64,000 nt of DNA from CANJDH01 sp031430015. GTDB taxonomy: Bacteria; Pseudomonadota; Gammaproteobacteria; Burkholderiales; JAEUOS01. Below, piece by piece: positions 35,501 to 43,054 of the stretch (position 1 is the first letter of the stretch; the number at the start of each line of letters is the position of its first letter). Both the position numbers and the translations under genes were made by a program. The DNA lies in NCBI GenBank assembly GCA_031430015.1, contig JANPAR010000221.1:5584-69583 (forward strand). The letters run 5' to 3'. The notes below the pieces were generated by a model. That model made no database searches. It had not been told where the DNA came from and saw only the letters and a program-made list of their open reading frames with translations.

Positions 35501-35668
35501 GCCTGGCGCCTTCATGATGATCTTGACCTGGGTGGACGACACGTCCGGGTAGGCATCGACCGGCAGGCTTTGAAACGCCAGCACGCCGGCGCCGGCGAAC
35601 AGCACCGTGGCGGCGAGCACCAGCACGCGCTGGATCAGCGCGAATTCGGCAAGTTTGGTCAGCATCAC
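32573..35668 (-). CDS. czcA: Heavy-metal RND efflux pump, divalent-cation type (CzcA-like)
   Basis: 1031 residues with the HME-RND plan. Proton-relay acids are in AIGMLVDAAVVVVENVVTHM. The substrate region reads FTQPIEMRVSEMLVGVRGDV and LDPMGPNQTDTFLVLKPKSE, as in CzcA and NccA, and lacks the CusA methionine triad seen in the pump at 24491. Zn, Cd, Co or Ni export is therefore more likely than Cu or Ag (inference from subgroup). Overlaps of four bases link it to the adaptor upstream and DUF3240 downstream. Confidence 0.9.
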   Translation of the reverse strand: MMLTKLAEFALIQRVLVLAATVLFAGAGVLAFQSLPVDAYPDVSSTQVKIIMKAPGMTPEEVEARVTTPIELEMLGIPNKRMVRSVSKYAIADITLDFAEGTDIYWARQQVAERLGNIARDLPGAASGGLAPITTPLGEMFMFTIEGGGLSLTERRTLLDWTLRPALRTLPGVADVNSLGGYVRSFEVVPSPTAMQARGVSHAMLLQALEANNRNDGAGRIREGEETLLVRAEGSIRNLDDVRAIAIAARDGTPVRVGDLAEVRIGALTRYGAVTRDGQEEAVQGLVLGLRGANARQVVDGVRRKLAEIAPTLPQGVTTRVFYDRGSLVERAVGTVSRALLEAIVLVVILLVLFLGNLRAALVVALTLPLAALGTFLLMRAAGMSANLMSLGGLAIAIGMLVDAAVVVVENVVTHMADAGAARRPPLHLVYRAVREVTAPVTAGVLIIVIVFLPLLSLEGLEGKLFAPVALTIVFALSMSLLLSLTIVPVLASYLIRPGAHGAPWLVRHAQRLYAPLLEYALRHGTRFMIGGGIALGLTLAVYPFIGKTFMPSMDEGDILVSLEKLPSISLEQSAETDLRVQRAILAAVPEVRSIVARAGADEIGLDPMGPNQTDTFLVLKPKSEWRKPDKAWLADQLRIVLTQFPGVAFSFTQPIEMRVSEMLVGVRGDVAVKLFGPNLATLNAQAAQLVELLKKVPGAEDVLTIKNDGVQYFRVTVDRLAAGRLGLSVDDISAAMRAQIEGQQVGIVLEEGRRTPLLVRGPEAIRTSPALFAGLAIVLPGGQSVPVAQVAKLERIEGPVKVEHENAARLVVVQANVRDRDLVGFVEEAQRAVAAQLKLPAGYSMTWGGEFENQQRAAARLALVVPVALALIFLLLFVTFGSVRQAVLVLANIPFALIGGVFALAVAREYLSVPASVGFIALLGIAVLNGVVMVSYFNQLLARGMALREAVTEGAKRRLRPVLMTAGITAFGLVPLLFASGPGSEIQRPLAIVVIGGLISSTLLTLLLLPTLYLRFGVEPTSENLKGATA

Positions 35669-36786
35669 TGTGCCCCGCTGACGCCCGTTTGCAGCGCCTT
35701 GAGCGCCGCCACTCCCTTGACCGCAATCCGTTCGTTGCCCTTGAATGGCGCACTCACGAGCGTGGTGTCGGCACCTGATTCAAGCACTGTCACGGTCTGC
35801 GGCACGAAGCCTTCCGGCGTCTGGCGGTACACCATGGCGTGGCCGGCGATGCGGGCGATGGCCGAGGCCGGCACGCCCCACACACCGGCACCGCCCTGGC
35901 TCACCAGCACGACTTCCACCAGTTGTCCGGGACGCAGGCGCGCCGCGCCGTTGCGGATTTCCACCCGCACCGCGACCGTCTGCGTGCCGCTGGCGACTGC
36001 GCGGCCCACCGAGATCACCCGTCCCTTGACATCGGCCGCCGGCACGCCCGCCTCGGTGCCGGAGACGACGCCGGCCAGGCGGTCGACCGGCACCTGCACT
36101 TCGATCCATAGCGGGTCTAGCCGTGCGATCTTCATCACCGGCGCTGCCGCTTCGAGCCGCTGGCCGGCCACCGCCAGTTGCTCGATCACCACGCCGTCAA
36201 ACGGCGCCGTGAGCACGATTGCCGACGCAACGCCGCGCCCGCTGCGCAATTGCGCGATGCCGGCGTCGGACATGCCTGCCGCGCGCAACGCTTGAGTACG
36301 CTCCGCGACATCGGCCAGCACCTCCTGGTGGCGGCTGCGTGTGGCTTCCAGCCGGCTCCTGGCGATCAGGTCTTCGGCGAACAGCTTTTCATCTCGGTCA
36401 AGCGCCGACTGCGCCAGCTGGCGCTGCGCAGAGGCCTGCAGGTAGGTGTGCTGCACGTCGGCCAGCCCCGGGCTTTGCAAGCGCGCCACGACTTGCCCTT
36501 TGCGCACGGATTGCTGGGTTGCGACCAGCACGGTTTCCACCAGGCCGGCCAGCGGCGCGCTCACCATGCGCAACTGCTCGTTGGGGATCACCACCTGGCC
36601 GGGTAGTCCGGGCAGTCCAGTCCGGCCGGCGGCCTGACGCGCCTGCAGCGGCGCGGTGGTGATGCCGGCGGCGCTTTGCTGTGCCGTCGTGATTTTGAGG
36701 ACTTCGCTCGTCGGCGCCGTGTGGCCCGCAGCGGAAGTGAATGCCAGCGCACAGGCGATGGCGCGTACCGGAATGGAAACGTTCAT
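35665..36786 (-). CDS. RND periplasmic adaptor (CzcB-like)
   Basis: 373 residues from ATG 36786. The signal segment is IACALAFTSAAGHTAP. Then LQARQAAGRTGLPGLPGQVV, lipoyl half-motifs (GLVETVLVATQQSVRKGQVV), an alpha-hairpin (HTYLQASAQRQLAQSALDRD) and FDGVVIEQLAVAGQRLEAAA. There is no N-terminal HMBD domain, in contrast to the CusB-type adaptor. It bridges the pump at 32573 and the channel at 30985. Confidence 0.9.
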   Translation of the reverse strand: MNVSIPVRAIACALAFTSAAGHTAPTSEVLKITTAQQSAAGITTAPLQARQAAGRTGLPGLPGQVVIPNEQLRMVSAPLAGLVETVLVATQQSVRKGQVVARLQSPGLADVQHTYLQASAQRQLAQSALDRDEKLFAEDLIARSRLEATRSRHQEVLADVAERTQALRAAGMSDAGIAQLRSGRGVASAIVLTAPFDGVVIEQLAVAGQRLEAAAPVMKIARLDPLWIEVQVPVDRLAGVVSGTEAGVPAADVKGRVISVGRAVASGTQTVAVRVEIRNGAARLRPGQLVEVVLVSQGGAGVWGVPASAIARIAGHAMVYRQTPEGFVPQTVTVLESGADTTLVSAPFKGNERIAVKGVAALKALQTGVSGAQ

Positions 36787-36919
36787 GAGGATTACCCTGC
36801 CAGTCAATACAATGTGACCCGGTCGCGCGCATTGCGCGGGCCGACTGATCAATCAAGGGAGTTCGTCGCGGCGCTGCCTCTGCCTGTTGGCAGACGTAGC
36901 TGCGGACGAAACGCGCGGC

Positions 36920-37306
36920 TTAGACCGTGACGGCGGGCGGCCCCTGGGGCGGGGGAGCGAGAAAGAAGGAAAGCTGGGGCAGATGCGCTGCTAGGTCGGC
37001 CGGACGCGGCGGCAGCGTGCGTGGTGCAGTCGGCACACACAGCACATGCACGACGCAGGCGGAGGCGCTTGCGTCCCACGGCAGATCACGGCGGATTTCC
37101 TGGCCGAGGCCGATGGCAGCCGAGTCTGTCAGTGCCGGGTCGGATGCCGTCAAGTGGTCCACCTGACCGGCAGAGGCGTGCAGGTCCAGGTGCAAATGAA
37201 CCGTATGCGGCGATGCGCGATCCGCCCCGAGATGGGCGTGCAGGAGCGGCGCCGCTGCCTGGAGCAGGGCGATGGCACCGATCAAGAGGTATTGAATCAC
37301 CCTCAC
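36920..37306 (-). CDS. Small exported protein of unknown function heading the Czc-like operon
   Basis: About 128 residues if GTG 37306 is used, which has GGGAG eight bases upstream; longer starts up to 37357 exist. A hydrophobic leader (VIQYLLIGAIALLQAAAPLL) is followed by a His-rich piece (HAHLGADRASPHTVHLHLDLH), a Cys pair (ACVVHVLC) and a Pro-rich end (APPPQGPPAVTV). It sits directly before the adaptor gene. His and Cys content suits periplasmic metal binding, similar in place to CzcI or CopI-type proteins, but I cannot assign a family. Confidence 0.62.
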   Translation of the reverse strand: MRVIQYLLIGAIALLQAAAPLLHAHLGADRASPHTVHLHLDLHASAGQVDHLTASDPALTDSAAIGLGQEIRRDLPWDASASACVVHVLCVPTAPRTLPPRPADLAAHLPQLSFFLAPPPQGPPAVTV

Positions 37307-37405
37307 GCGACACACTCCCGCATTGTGTAAACGCCGTCTATCTGCAAATGTGACCAAGCCCCTATCTTACAACGCCGATTTTTTGCGCATTGAACCCTGT
37401 TCGCG

Positions 37406-37570
37406 GTGCCGCTGCGCTCGGAAGGGAACTACCGGATTTACGGCGCACGGCGCCAGGAGCGGCTATTGTTCATCCGGCACTGCCGCCCGCTTGACATGAA
37501 TCTGGAGGAAATCCGCGCGCCGCTGCGCTTTCGCGATGCGCCGGAACAAAACTGCGCGGGCATTGCCGCA
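37406..37570 (+). pseudogene. Fragment of a MerR-type metal regulator (CadR/PbrR-like)
   Basis: The plus-strand reading SEGNYRIYGARRQERLLFIR, then HCRPLDMNLEEIRAPLRFRD and APEQNCAG, corresponds to the middle of CadR/PbrR-type MerR regulators (relatives read SEGNYRLYxxxHxERLxFIR with EIRxLLRFRD and a sensing Cys). The first half of the HTH is missing and the dimer helix and C-terminal metal loop diverge after NCAG. The remnant lies in the 431-bp gap upstream of the Czc-like operon, where its intact ancestor would have controlled the pump. The remainder of the gap holds two dispersed repeats only. Confidence 0.75.
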
Positions 37571-37650
37571 ATGCCGAAGCCGCCGTGCCATGCCGGAGCG
37601 ACTGCTTCGCCCATCCATCCGGCCGCAGGATTCTGTCGGCGTGTCTGGCT

Positions 37651-37675
37651 GAGCACCGCTCCCACCAACGGTTTC
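37651..37675 (+). repeat. Dispersed element copy
   Basis: GAGCACCGCTCCCACCAACGGTTTC. First of a direct pair 40 bases apart in the gap with the MerR fragment. Confidence 0.75.
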
Positions 37676-37690
37676 ATGGGGCACTCCTTC

Positions 37691-37719
37691 AGAATCGGCT
37701 CCCACCAACGGTTTTGGGG
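37691..37719 (+). repeat. Dispersed element copy
   Basis: AGAATCGGCTCCCACCAACGGTTTTGGGG, second copy of the pair, 19 bases before the stop of the Spy-like gene. Confidence 0.75.
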
Positions 37720-37737
37720 CATCGCATGCGGAAAAAG

Positions 37738-38280
37738 TCAATGTGCGTGCCCGCCACGGCCGTCGCGCCGCCCATCACCTGACCCGGCCCCGGTGTAGCC
37801 GCGCAATTGGTCATAGCGCGCGATTTGCTCTGCGCTAAGCAGGCGCGCGGTCTCGAGATGGGTGGTGAGATGTGAGGCGCGATAGCGTGCTTGCGCCGCG
37901 CCGATTTCCGCCACTTTCATTTCGACCAGCGCACGCGCCGGGTTGCCGGCGGCGAACATCGCGTCAAGTTCTTTTTCCAGCCGCACCACCGCGGCGCCCA
38001 ACCCACGCGCGTCGGTCTTGTGGCGCGCCATCAACTGCGACAGCGTCTCGCGTTGAACCGGCGTCAAATCAAGCGGTGCAGCGAGTTCAAGCGCGTGCAT
38101 CGGGCCGGGATGGCGGTTCAGTTCCGCCGCCCTGGCAAAGCCGGTGCCGGCGCCTTCGACGTAGGCGCGCACCTCCTCGGTCGACAGGGCCTTGATGGCG
38201 CGCGTCTCCTGGCCGGCATAGGGATTGGCCAGCGCAGAGCTGGCGGCGAGAATCACTGCGAGGGCGGCGAACAATTTCAT
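37738..38280 (-). CDS. Spy/CpxP-like periplasmic protein (possible heavy-metal sensor)
   Basis: 180 residues from ATG 38280 with CAGGAG upstream. Signal peptide MKLFAALAVILAASSALA. The mature helical protein has the two LTxxQ-like motifs of the Spy/CpxP fold (LDLTPVQRETLSQLM and LLSAEQIARYDQL) and a His/Gly-rich tail (GRRDGRGGHAH). This group includes CnrX-like metal sensors and Spy chaperones. Given the location between Czc and copper modules a metal-linked role is reasonable but not shown. Confidence 0.78.
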   Translation of the reverse strand: MKLFAALAVILAASSALANPYAGQETRAIKALSTEEVRAYVEGAGTGFARAAELNRHPGPMHALELAAPLDLTPVQRETLSQLMARHKTDARGLGAAVVRLEKELDAMFAAGNPARALVEMKVAEIGAAQARYRASHLTTHLETARLLSAEQIARYDQLRGYTGAGSGDGRRDGRGGHAH

Positions 38281-38302
38281 GCGGACACTCCTGGTGTGTT
38301 GG

Positions 38303-38530
38303 TCAATCAAATCCTTCGGTACGGAACATTGGTGCGCGATGATGTGACAGGTCGTACAACTCCCACGCCATCGAAGCAGTGACGAAAATCACCGCGCCGG
38401 TGGCGAACGCGATGCCCATGCACGCCGCCGCGCCCCATGCCGGACATACCGACGTGCACTCACAACTGAGCCAGCAGGTCAGGCTGAGCGCGAGCGGGGT
38501 GGCGGCAGCGAGCGCAATGGCGGTGCGCAC
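38303..38530 (-). CDS. Small Cys-rich membrane protein, unknown
   Basis: 75 residues, ATG 38530, 5 bases after the CusF-like gene ends. The first segment ALAAATPLALSLTCWLSC is hydrophobic and leads into a Cys cluster (CWLSCECTSVCPAWGAAACM). A second hydrophobic segment (GIAFATGAVIFVTASMAWEL) follows, then a short His-containing tail. Five Cys within a compact span in a copper operon hints at metal or redox function. I do not recognise the family. Confidence 0.6.
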   Translation of the reverse strand: MRTAIALAAATPLALSLTCWLSCECTSVCPAWGAAACMGIAFATGAVIFVTASMAWELYDLSHHRAPMFRTEGFD

Positions 38531-38535
38531 GGCGC

Positions 38536-38913
38536 TTACTTCTTCTCAATGCTGGTGACGACGTACTGCCCGCGAATCTTCTCGGCGGTGAATTGCACTT
38601 TATCGCCTTCCTTCACCTTGTCGAGCATGGTCGGCTCCTTGACCTGAAACACCATGGTCATCGCGCCCATGTCGAGGTTTTTGATCTCGCCGTGCTTGAG
38701 GGTGATCTTGCCGGCGTCCTTGTTGATGGTGCGCACTTCGGCGTCGGTCAGGTCTTTTTGGGCCAATTGCGCGATAGCGGCGGGGGCGTTTGCCGGTGTA
38801 TTTGCGCCGTGACCGGCGTGACTCTGGTGATCCTCTTTTTTATCGTCTGCGGCGAGCGCCATGCCTGAGATGAGCATGAAGGTCAGGGCGGAGAGGGTGA
38901 GGGTATGTTTCAT
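38536..38913 (-). CDS. CusF-like periplasmic copper-binding protein
   Basis: 125 residues: signal peptide (MKHTLTLSALTFMLISGMALA), a His-rich linker (DDKKEDHQSHAGHG) and a CusF barrel. Copper-ligand positions: His in TLKHGEIKNL, and the Met pair in MGAMTMVF. The Trp that caps Cu(I) in E. coli CusF (NWPEMTM) is Met here (LDMGAMTM). It would carry Cu(I)/Ag(I) to the Cus adaptor. It lies between the cupredoxin and the small Cys-rich protein gene on the same strand. Confidence 0.86.
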   Translation of the reverse strand: MKHTLTLSALTFMLISGMALAADDKKEDHQSHAGHGANTPANAPAAIAQLAQKDLTDAEVRTINKDAGKITLKHGEIKNLDMGAMTMVFQVKEPTMLDKVKEGDKVQFTAEKIRGQYVVTSIEKK

Positions 38914-39006
38914 GGTGTGGCTCCATTTCGTGAGGAGAGGGGAAACTGACTGGAAAACCGGGCGTAGATCTTGAGCGCAAGAAGGAGGGGATCTCTGGTT
39001 AAAACA

Positions 39007-39513
39007 CTACCCGGATACCACCTTGATCGCACCCTTCATGCCAGCCTCAAAGTGGCCGGGAATCAGGCAGCCGTACATATACGTGCCGGGCTTGGTGAAG
39101 GTCCAGGTGATCTCTTCCTTGCCGCCAGGTTTGACGTGCGCCATGTAAGGCTCGTCGTGTTCCATGGTCGGGTGCTTTTTCATTTGCTCGGCGTGCTTCT
39201 TGAGATCCTCCTCGGTGCCGATCACCATTTCGTGCATCACCTTGCCGCCGTTTCTGACGACGAATTTCACCGTCTCGCCCTGCTTGACGGATATCTCGCC
39301 CGGCGTGAAACGCATGGTGTCGGCCATGTTCACGGTGATGGTGCGTTTGGCTTTTTTCGGGTCATCTTCCTTGCCGAAGGCGTGCTCGTCGGTGGAAATC
39401 TTGCGTGCAGGTTTCTTGTCGTGGCCGGCGTCGCCGTGCGCCCAGACGAGCGGTGCGGTGACGGTGAAGGTGGCGGCGAGGACTGCGGAGAGAAAGGCAG
39501 GGTTGAGTTTCAT
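39007..39513 (-). CDS. Periplasmic cupredoxin (type 1 blue copper protein)
   Basis: 168 residues from ATG 39513. Signal peptide ends near TAPLVWAHG; a charged His/Lys linker follows. The copper site is readable: His in GKVMHEMVIG, and C-x4-H-x4-M in YGCLIPGHFEAGM. The plastocyanin-like fold is also supported by VKQGETVKFVVRNGG and ITWTFTKPGTYMYG. It probably transfers electrons or copper to the multicopper oxidase encoded immediately upstream in the operon. Confidence 0.9.
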   Translation of the reverse strand: MKLNPAFLSAVLAATFTVTAPLVWAHGDAGHDKKPARKISTDEHAFGKEDDPKKAKRTITVNMADTMRFTPGEISVKQGETVKFVVRNGGKVMHEMVIGTEEDLKKHAEQMKKHPTMEHDEPYMAHVKPGGKEEITWTFTKPGTYMYGCLIPGHFEAGMKGAIKVVSG

Positions 39514-39558
39514 GGGGGTTCCCCTTGGATGGCTGATTCGTTGAATCAACAATTTGGT

Positions 39559-41022
39559 TCAATGCCCGGCATGGCCGGACGGTTTGCGGACGGTGACTTC
39601 GATTTCCTTCGCGGCGTTTCCGGCCGCTTTGCCCGCTGCTTTACCAGTGGCGGGGTTGATGTCGGTCATGCGCGAAGTCGGCGCGCGCGTGGGGTTGAGC
39701 GATTCACCTTCCCACTTGTAGGCCACGGTGTTTTTCGGAAACTTGTAGTCGCCCGGGTCTTTGTAATCGCCACGCGCCTGCCCCTCACGCACCTTGACGG
39801 TGGTGAACATGCCGCCCATTTCGATCGCGCCAAACTGGCCCTGGCCGGTCATCATCGGCAGCGTGTTGTCCGGTATTTGCATTTCCATCTCGCCCATGTC
39901 GGCCATGCCGCGCTCGCCCATCACCATGTAATCGGGTACCAGCTTGTTGATCTTGGCCGCGATGCCGCGGTGATCAACGCCGATCATGGTCGGCACGGCG
40001 TGGCCCATCGGGTTCATGGTGTGATGGCTCTTGTGGCAATGGAACGCCCAGTCACCCGGCTCGGTGGCCTCGAACTCGATGGCGCGCATCTGACCGACGG
40101 CGATGTCGGTGGTCACTTCGGGCCAGCGCGCGGACGGCGGCACCCATCCGCCGTCAGTGCAAGTGACGACAAACTCGTGGCCGTGAATATGGATCGGGTG
40201 GTTGGTCATGGTGAGGTTGCCGATGCGGATGCGCACGCGGTCACCCATGCGGCACGCCAGGGCATCGATGCCGGGGAAAGCGCGCGAGTTCCAAGTCCAC
40301 AAATTGAAGTCCATCATGGTGTTGACTTGCGGCGTTGCGCTGCCGGGGTCGATGTCGTAGGCGTTGAGCAGAAAGCAGAAGTCGCGATCCACCGGCATGA
40401 AGGCCGGGTTCTTTGGGTGCGTGACCCACATGCCCATCATGCCCATCGCCATTTGCGTCATCTCGTCGGCGTGCGGGTGATACATGAAAGTGCCGGGGCG
40501 GCGCGCGACGAATTCGTAGACGTAGGTCTCACCCGGTTTGATTTGCGGCTGGTTCAGGCCGCCGACACCATCCATGCCGTTCGGCAGGCGCTGACCATGC
40601 CAGTGGATGGTGGTGTGCTCGGGCAACTTGTTGGTGACGAACATGCGTACCTTGTCGCCCTCGACCACTTCGATTGTCGGTCCGGGCGACTGGCCGTTGT
40701 AGCCCCACAGGTTGGCCTTCATGCCCGGTGCAATTTCGCGTTGCACCGGCTCGGCGATGAGGTGGAACTCCTTGTAACCGTCTTTCATCCGGTACGGCAA
40801 GGTCCAGCCGTTAAGGGTGACCACCGGGTTGTACGGCCGTCCTGTGGACGGTGCCTTGCTGATGATGGTCGCCGCGCTGCCTTGCATTGGTGCTTCGGGC
40901 ACCGCAGCCTGCGCCGCGCGTGAAATGGCCGCCGCGCCCAGCAAGGCAGCGCCCACCCCCGTGCTGCGGGCGAAGAATTGCCGGCGGTTGGTCGTTTTAT
41001 GATTCATGTCGAGTGCTTTCAT
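39559..41022 (-). CDS. Tat-exported multicopper oxidase (copper oxidase, CopA/CueO-like role)
   Basis: About 487 residues. TNRRQFFARSTGVGAALLG is a twin-arginine signal, so the enzyme is exported folded. All copper motifs are present: HTTIHWHGQRLPNGMDG, PGTFMYHPHADEM, NHPIHIHGHEF and AFHCHKSHHTMNPMGH. The middle has Met-rich stretches (MAMGMMGM, ERGMADMGEMEMQIP) as in copper-tolerance oxidases. It should oxidise Cu(I) to Cu(II) in the periplasm. Start: ATG 41022 is used, with ATG 41007 (MNHKTTNRR) equally likely; a TTG at 41031 overlaps the upstream stop. Confidence 0.92.
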   Translation of the reverse strand: MKALDMNHKTTNRRQFFARSTGVGAALLGAAAISRAAQAAVPEAPMQGSAATIISKAPSTGRPYNPVVTLNGWTLPYRMKDGYKEFHLIAEPVQREIAPGMKANLWGYNGQSPGPTIEVVEGDKVRMFVTNKLPEHTTIHWHGQRLPNGMDGVGGLNQPQIKPGETYVYEFVARRPGTFMYHPHADEMTQMAMGMMGMWVTHPKNPAFMPVDRDFCFLLNAYDIDPGSATPQVNTMMDFNLWTWNSRAFPGIDALACRMGDRVRIRIGNLTMTNHPIHIHGHEFVVTCTDGGWVPPSARWPEVTTDIAVGQMRAIEFEATEPGDWAFHCHKSHHTMNPMGHAVPTMIGVDHRGIAAKINKLVPDYMVMGERGMADMGEMEMQIPDNTLPMMTGQGQFGAIEMGGMFTTVKVREGQARGDYKDPGDYKFPKNTVAYKWEGESLNPTRAPTSRMTDINPATGKAAGKAAGNAAKEIEVTVRKPSGHAGH

Positions 41023-41027
41023 GGGGT

Positions 41028-42452
41028 TCAATGTCCGCCACTGGCGGGTTTGGCAGCCATGGGCGCCATTTCAGCGGCCAGGCCCAGGCTTGATGGTTTG
41101 CCGATCAGGGCCATCTGCAGCTCCGCCTCGGCGAGCCAGAAATCGCGCTGTGCTTCGATGGCGCCGTTGACCGCCATCACCTGCTCGCGCGAATCGGCGA
41201 GCAGCTCAAACACGCTCTTGAGGCCGCCGTTGTAGCGCAGCAGCATTTCGTCGGAGATTTTCTTGCGCAGCGGTACGATCTGGTCGCGGTAATGACGCGC
41301 CAGGTCGTGGCGGGTGCGGTAGGCCGAGTAGGCTTCGCGCACTTCGCTTTGCGCGTTGACGGCGGTCTCGCGGATGCGTTCGGCGGCGCGCATGTAACGC
41401 GCTTCGGCGCCGGCGATGCGCGCGCCGCCGAAATCGAAGATGGGAATCTCGAACGCCACTTCCCAGCCTTTCTTGCGCGGATCGTGCCCTTCGTCGATGC
41501 GTACACGGCCGATCTCGAGCACGTTGGTAAAGCGTGTGATCCGGGTCAGACCGAGCGAGGCCGCCAGCGATTCGGCTTCGAGGCGGGCCGCCGTCACGTC
41601 AAGGCGCTCCTGCATCGCCTCTCTGGCGACCGTTTCCTCGCCGCGCGCCGCACCGGGCAGGTCGGGCAGGCGCTCCGGCAGCTTGAAGGCAGCCGGGTCG
41701 GCAAGCCCCATCAGGCGCGTGAGTTGTTCGCGTGCGGCGGTGGCGGCATGCTGCGCACGCGCCTGTTGTGCGGTGGCATCGGCATAGAACGCGTGTTCGC
41801 GCATCTGCGTGAGCTTGGCGAAATTACCGGCGCGCATCATGCGCCGCGCCAATTCCGCCCCGGCTTCGGCCGAGTCTCGCACCTGCTGCGTGTATTCCAC
41901 GGTTTGCGCGGCAGCGACCGCCTGGGTCCAGGCCTTGCGGGTGTCGCTGGCGGTGCGCAGCATTTCGGAGGTGACACCGCGCCGCGTGGCTTCGAAGCGG
42001 CGGCCGGCTGCTTCCATGCGCAGCGGCAGGGTGATCAGCGACATCACGCCAAACGACAGGATGCTTTCGATCTTGGCTTCACTTCTGAAATCGAGTGCGC
42101 GCAAAAACGAAAATCGTGGATTCTCGATGCGGCCCGCCGAGACCAGATCGCTCTCGGAAATCCCCAGTTCGGCGTAGGTTGCCTGCAAACCGGGGTTGTT
42201 GTAGAGCGCGATCTGCACAGCGTCGTCGGCGCTCAGGGGTTTGGCGAGCAAAGCGTCCACCTTGGTTTTGACGCTGTCGGCGTCGGCCGGGGTCTTGACC
42301 CACGCCGCGTCCTTGCCGAGCCGGTCTTTTGCGGTTTGCTGGGCCAGACCAAAGCCGCGGTCTTCCGAAAAGGTTGCGCAGCCGCCGAGCAGTGCCGTGG
42401 CGAGCGCCAATGCGAGCGTGCGTTTTGCAGGTTGCTTGAGGCAAGCGTTCAT
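41028..42452 (-). CDS. TolC-family outer-membrane lipoprotein in the copper module
   Basis: 474 residues with lipobox ATALLGGCA, so a lipidated outer-membrane channel. TolC repeats: LSADDAVQIALYNNPGLQAT near the N-terminus, coiled-coil AGAELARRMMRAGNFAKLTQ and GGLKSVFELLADSREQVMAV. No adaptor or pump is adjacent in this operon, so it may serve the CusBA pump or act alone with the oxidase. Overlaps the copper-binding gene upstream by four bases. Confidence 0.86.
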   Translation of the reverse strand: MNACLKQPAKRTLALALATALLGGCATFSEDRGFGLAQQTAKDRLGKDAAWVKTPADADSVKTKVDALLAKPLSADDAVQIALYNNPGLQATYAELGISESDLVSAGRIENPRFSFLRALDFRSEAKIESILSFGVMSLITLPLRMEAAGRRFEATRRGVTSEMLRTASDTRKAWTQAVAAAQTVEYTQQVRDSAEAGAELARRMMRAGNFAKLTQMREHAFYADATAQQARAQHAATAAREQLTRLMGLADPAAFKLPERLPDLPGAARGEETVAREAMQERLDVTAARLEAESLAASLGLTRITRFTNVLEIGRVRIDEGHDPRKKGWEVAFEIPIFDFGGARIAGAEARYMRAAERIRETAVNAQSEVREAYSAYRTRHDLARHYRDQIVPLRKKISDEMLLRYNGGLKSVFELLADSREQVMAVNGAIEAQRDFWLAEAELQMALIGKPSSLGLAAEMAPMAAKPASGGH

Positions 42453-42979
42453 TTCGTTCCCCCCATGTTTTTCATGTCGTGCGGTGCTTTTGGGGTAGCA
42501 GGCGCGGCGGCGGGCGGGGCGTTGCGGTCGAACGCGGCGATGCGGTACACATCGCCGTCTTTTTCGAGCTGGAACGCAATGCGCTCGCCGGGTTTCACCT
42601 GCTCCGCCAGAGCCGGCGACTTCAGTGACCAGTAAGCGATGCCGGCCGGCCAGCCAAGCGGCTTGACGGCGTCACCGTCAATGCGCACGCGGCCATTGGC
42701 GCGGTCAATCTCGAGCACTGTGCCGGCGCCGGTGACGGTTTTTTCAATCTCGCGCAAATGCGCGTTGTGGCCGCCGAGCACGCCGGCGGTGTCGTTGACG
42801 TCGCGCCAGTTGGCGCGTTTCTCGTCGGCATAGGGCTGATAGCCCGTGAAAGCGGATTCGTATTTCGGCGGCGTGGCCGGCGGGGTCGATTGGTTCGATT
42901 GATTCGACTGGTTCGACTGGGCCGACGCCGCGCCGGCGGTGGCGAGCGCCACCGTGGCGATGAGACTTCTTGAAAACAT
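42449..42979 (-). CDS. Exported CusF-like protein lacking the Met ligands
   Basis: 176 residues from ATG 42979. Signal peptide (MFSRSLIATVALATAGAASA), then a tandem Ser-Asn-Gln low-complexity stretch (QSNQSNQSNQS), a middle region with HNAHLREIEKTV, and a C-terminal CusF-type barrel (GAGTVLEIDRANGRVRIDGD). Where CusF has WPEMTM this reads WPAGIAYW: the Trp is kept but both Met ligands are gone. It ends PKAPHDMKNMGGTK. It is in line with the TolC and oxidase genes and probably has a structural or different metal role. Confidence 0.75.
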   Translation of the reverse strand: MFSRSLIATVALATAGAASAQSNQSNQSNQSTPPATPPKYESAFTGYQPYADEKRANWRDVNDTAGVLGGHNAHLREIEKTVTGAGTVLEIDRANGRVRIDGDAVKPLGWPAGIAYWSLKSPALAEQVKPGERIAFQLEKDGDVYRIAAFDRNAPPAAAPATPKAPHDMKNMGGTK

Positions 42980-43054
42980 GATGACTCCTTGACGATGAAT
43001 GAAAACCGCCGCGTCCCCATTGGAGGACACGGACCTTCACTTGGCGTCAGGGAA

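Noticed and set aside
38971..40923. 650-codon plus-strand frame over the multicopper oxidase
   Set aside because: All copper motifs are on the minus strand; this frame is only a stop-free reflection in GC-rich DNA.
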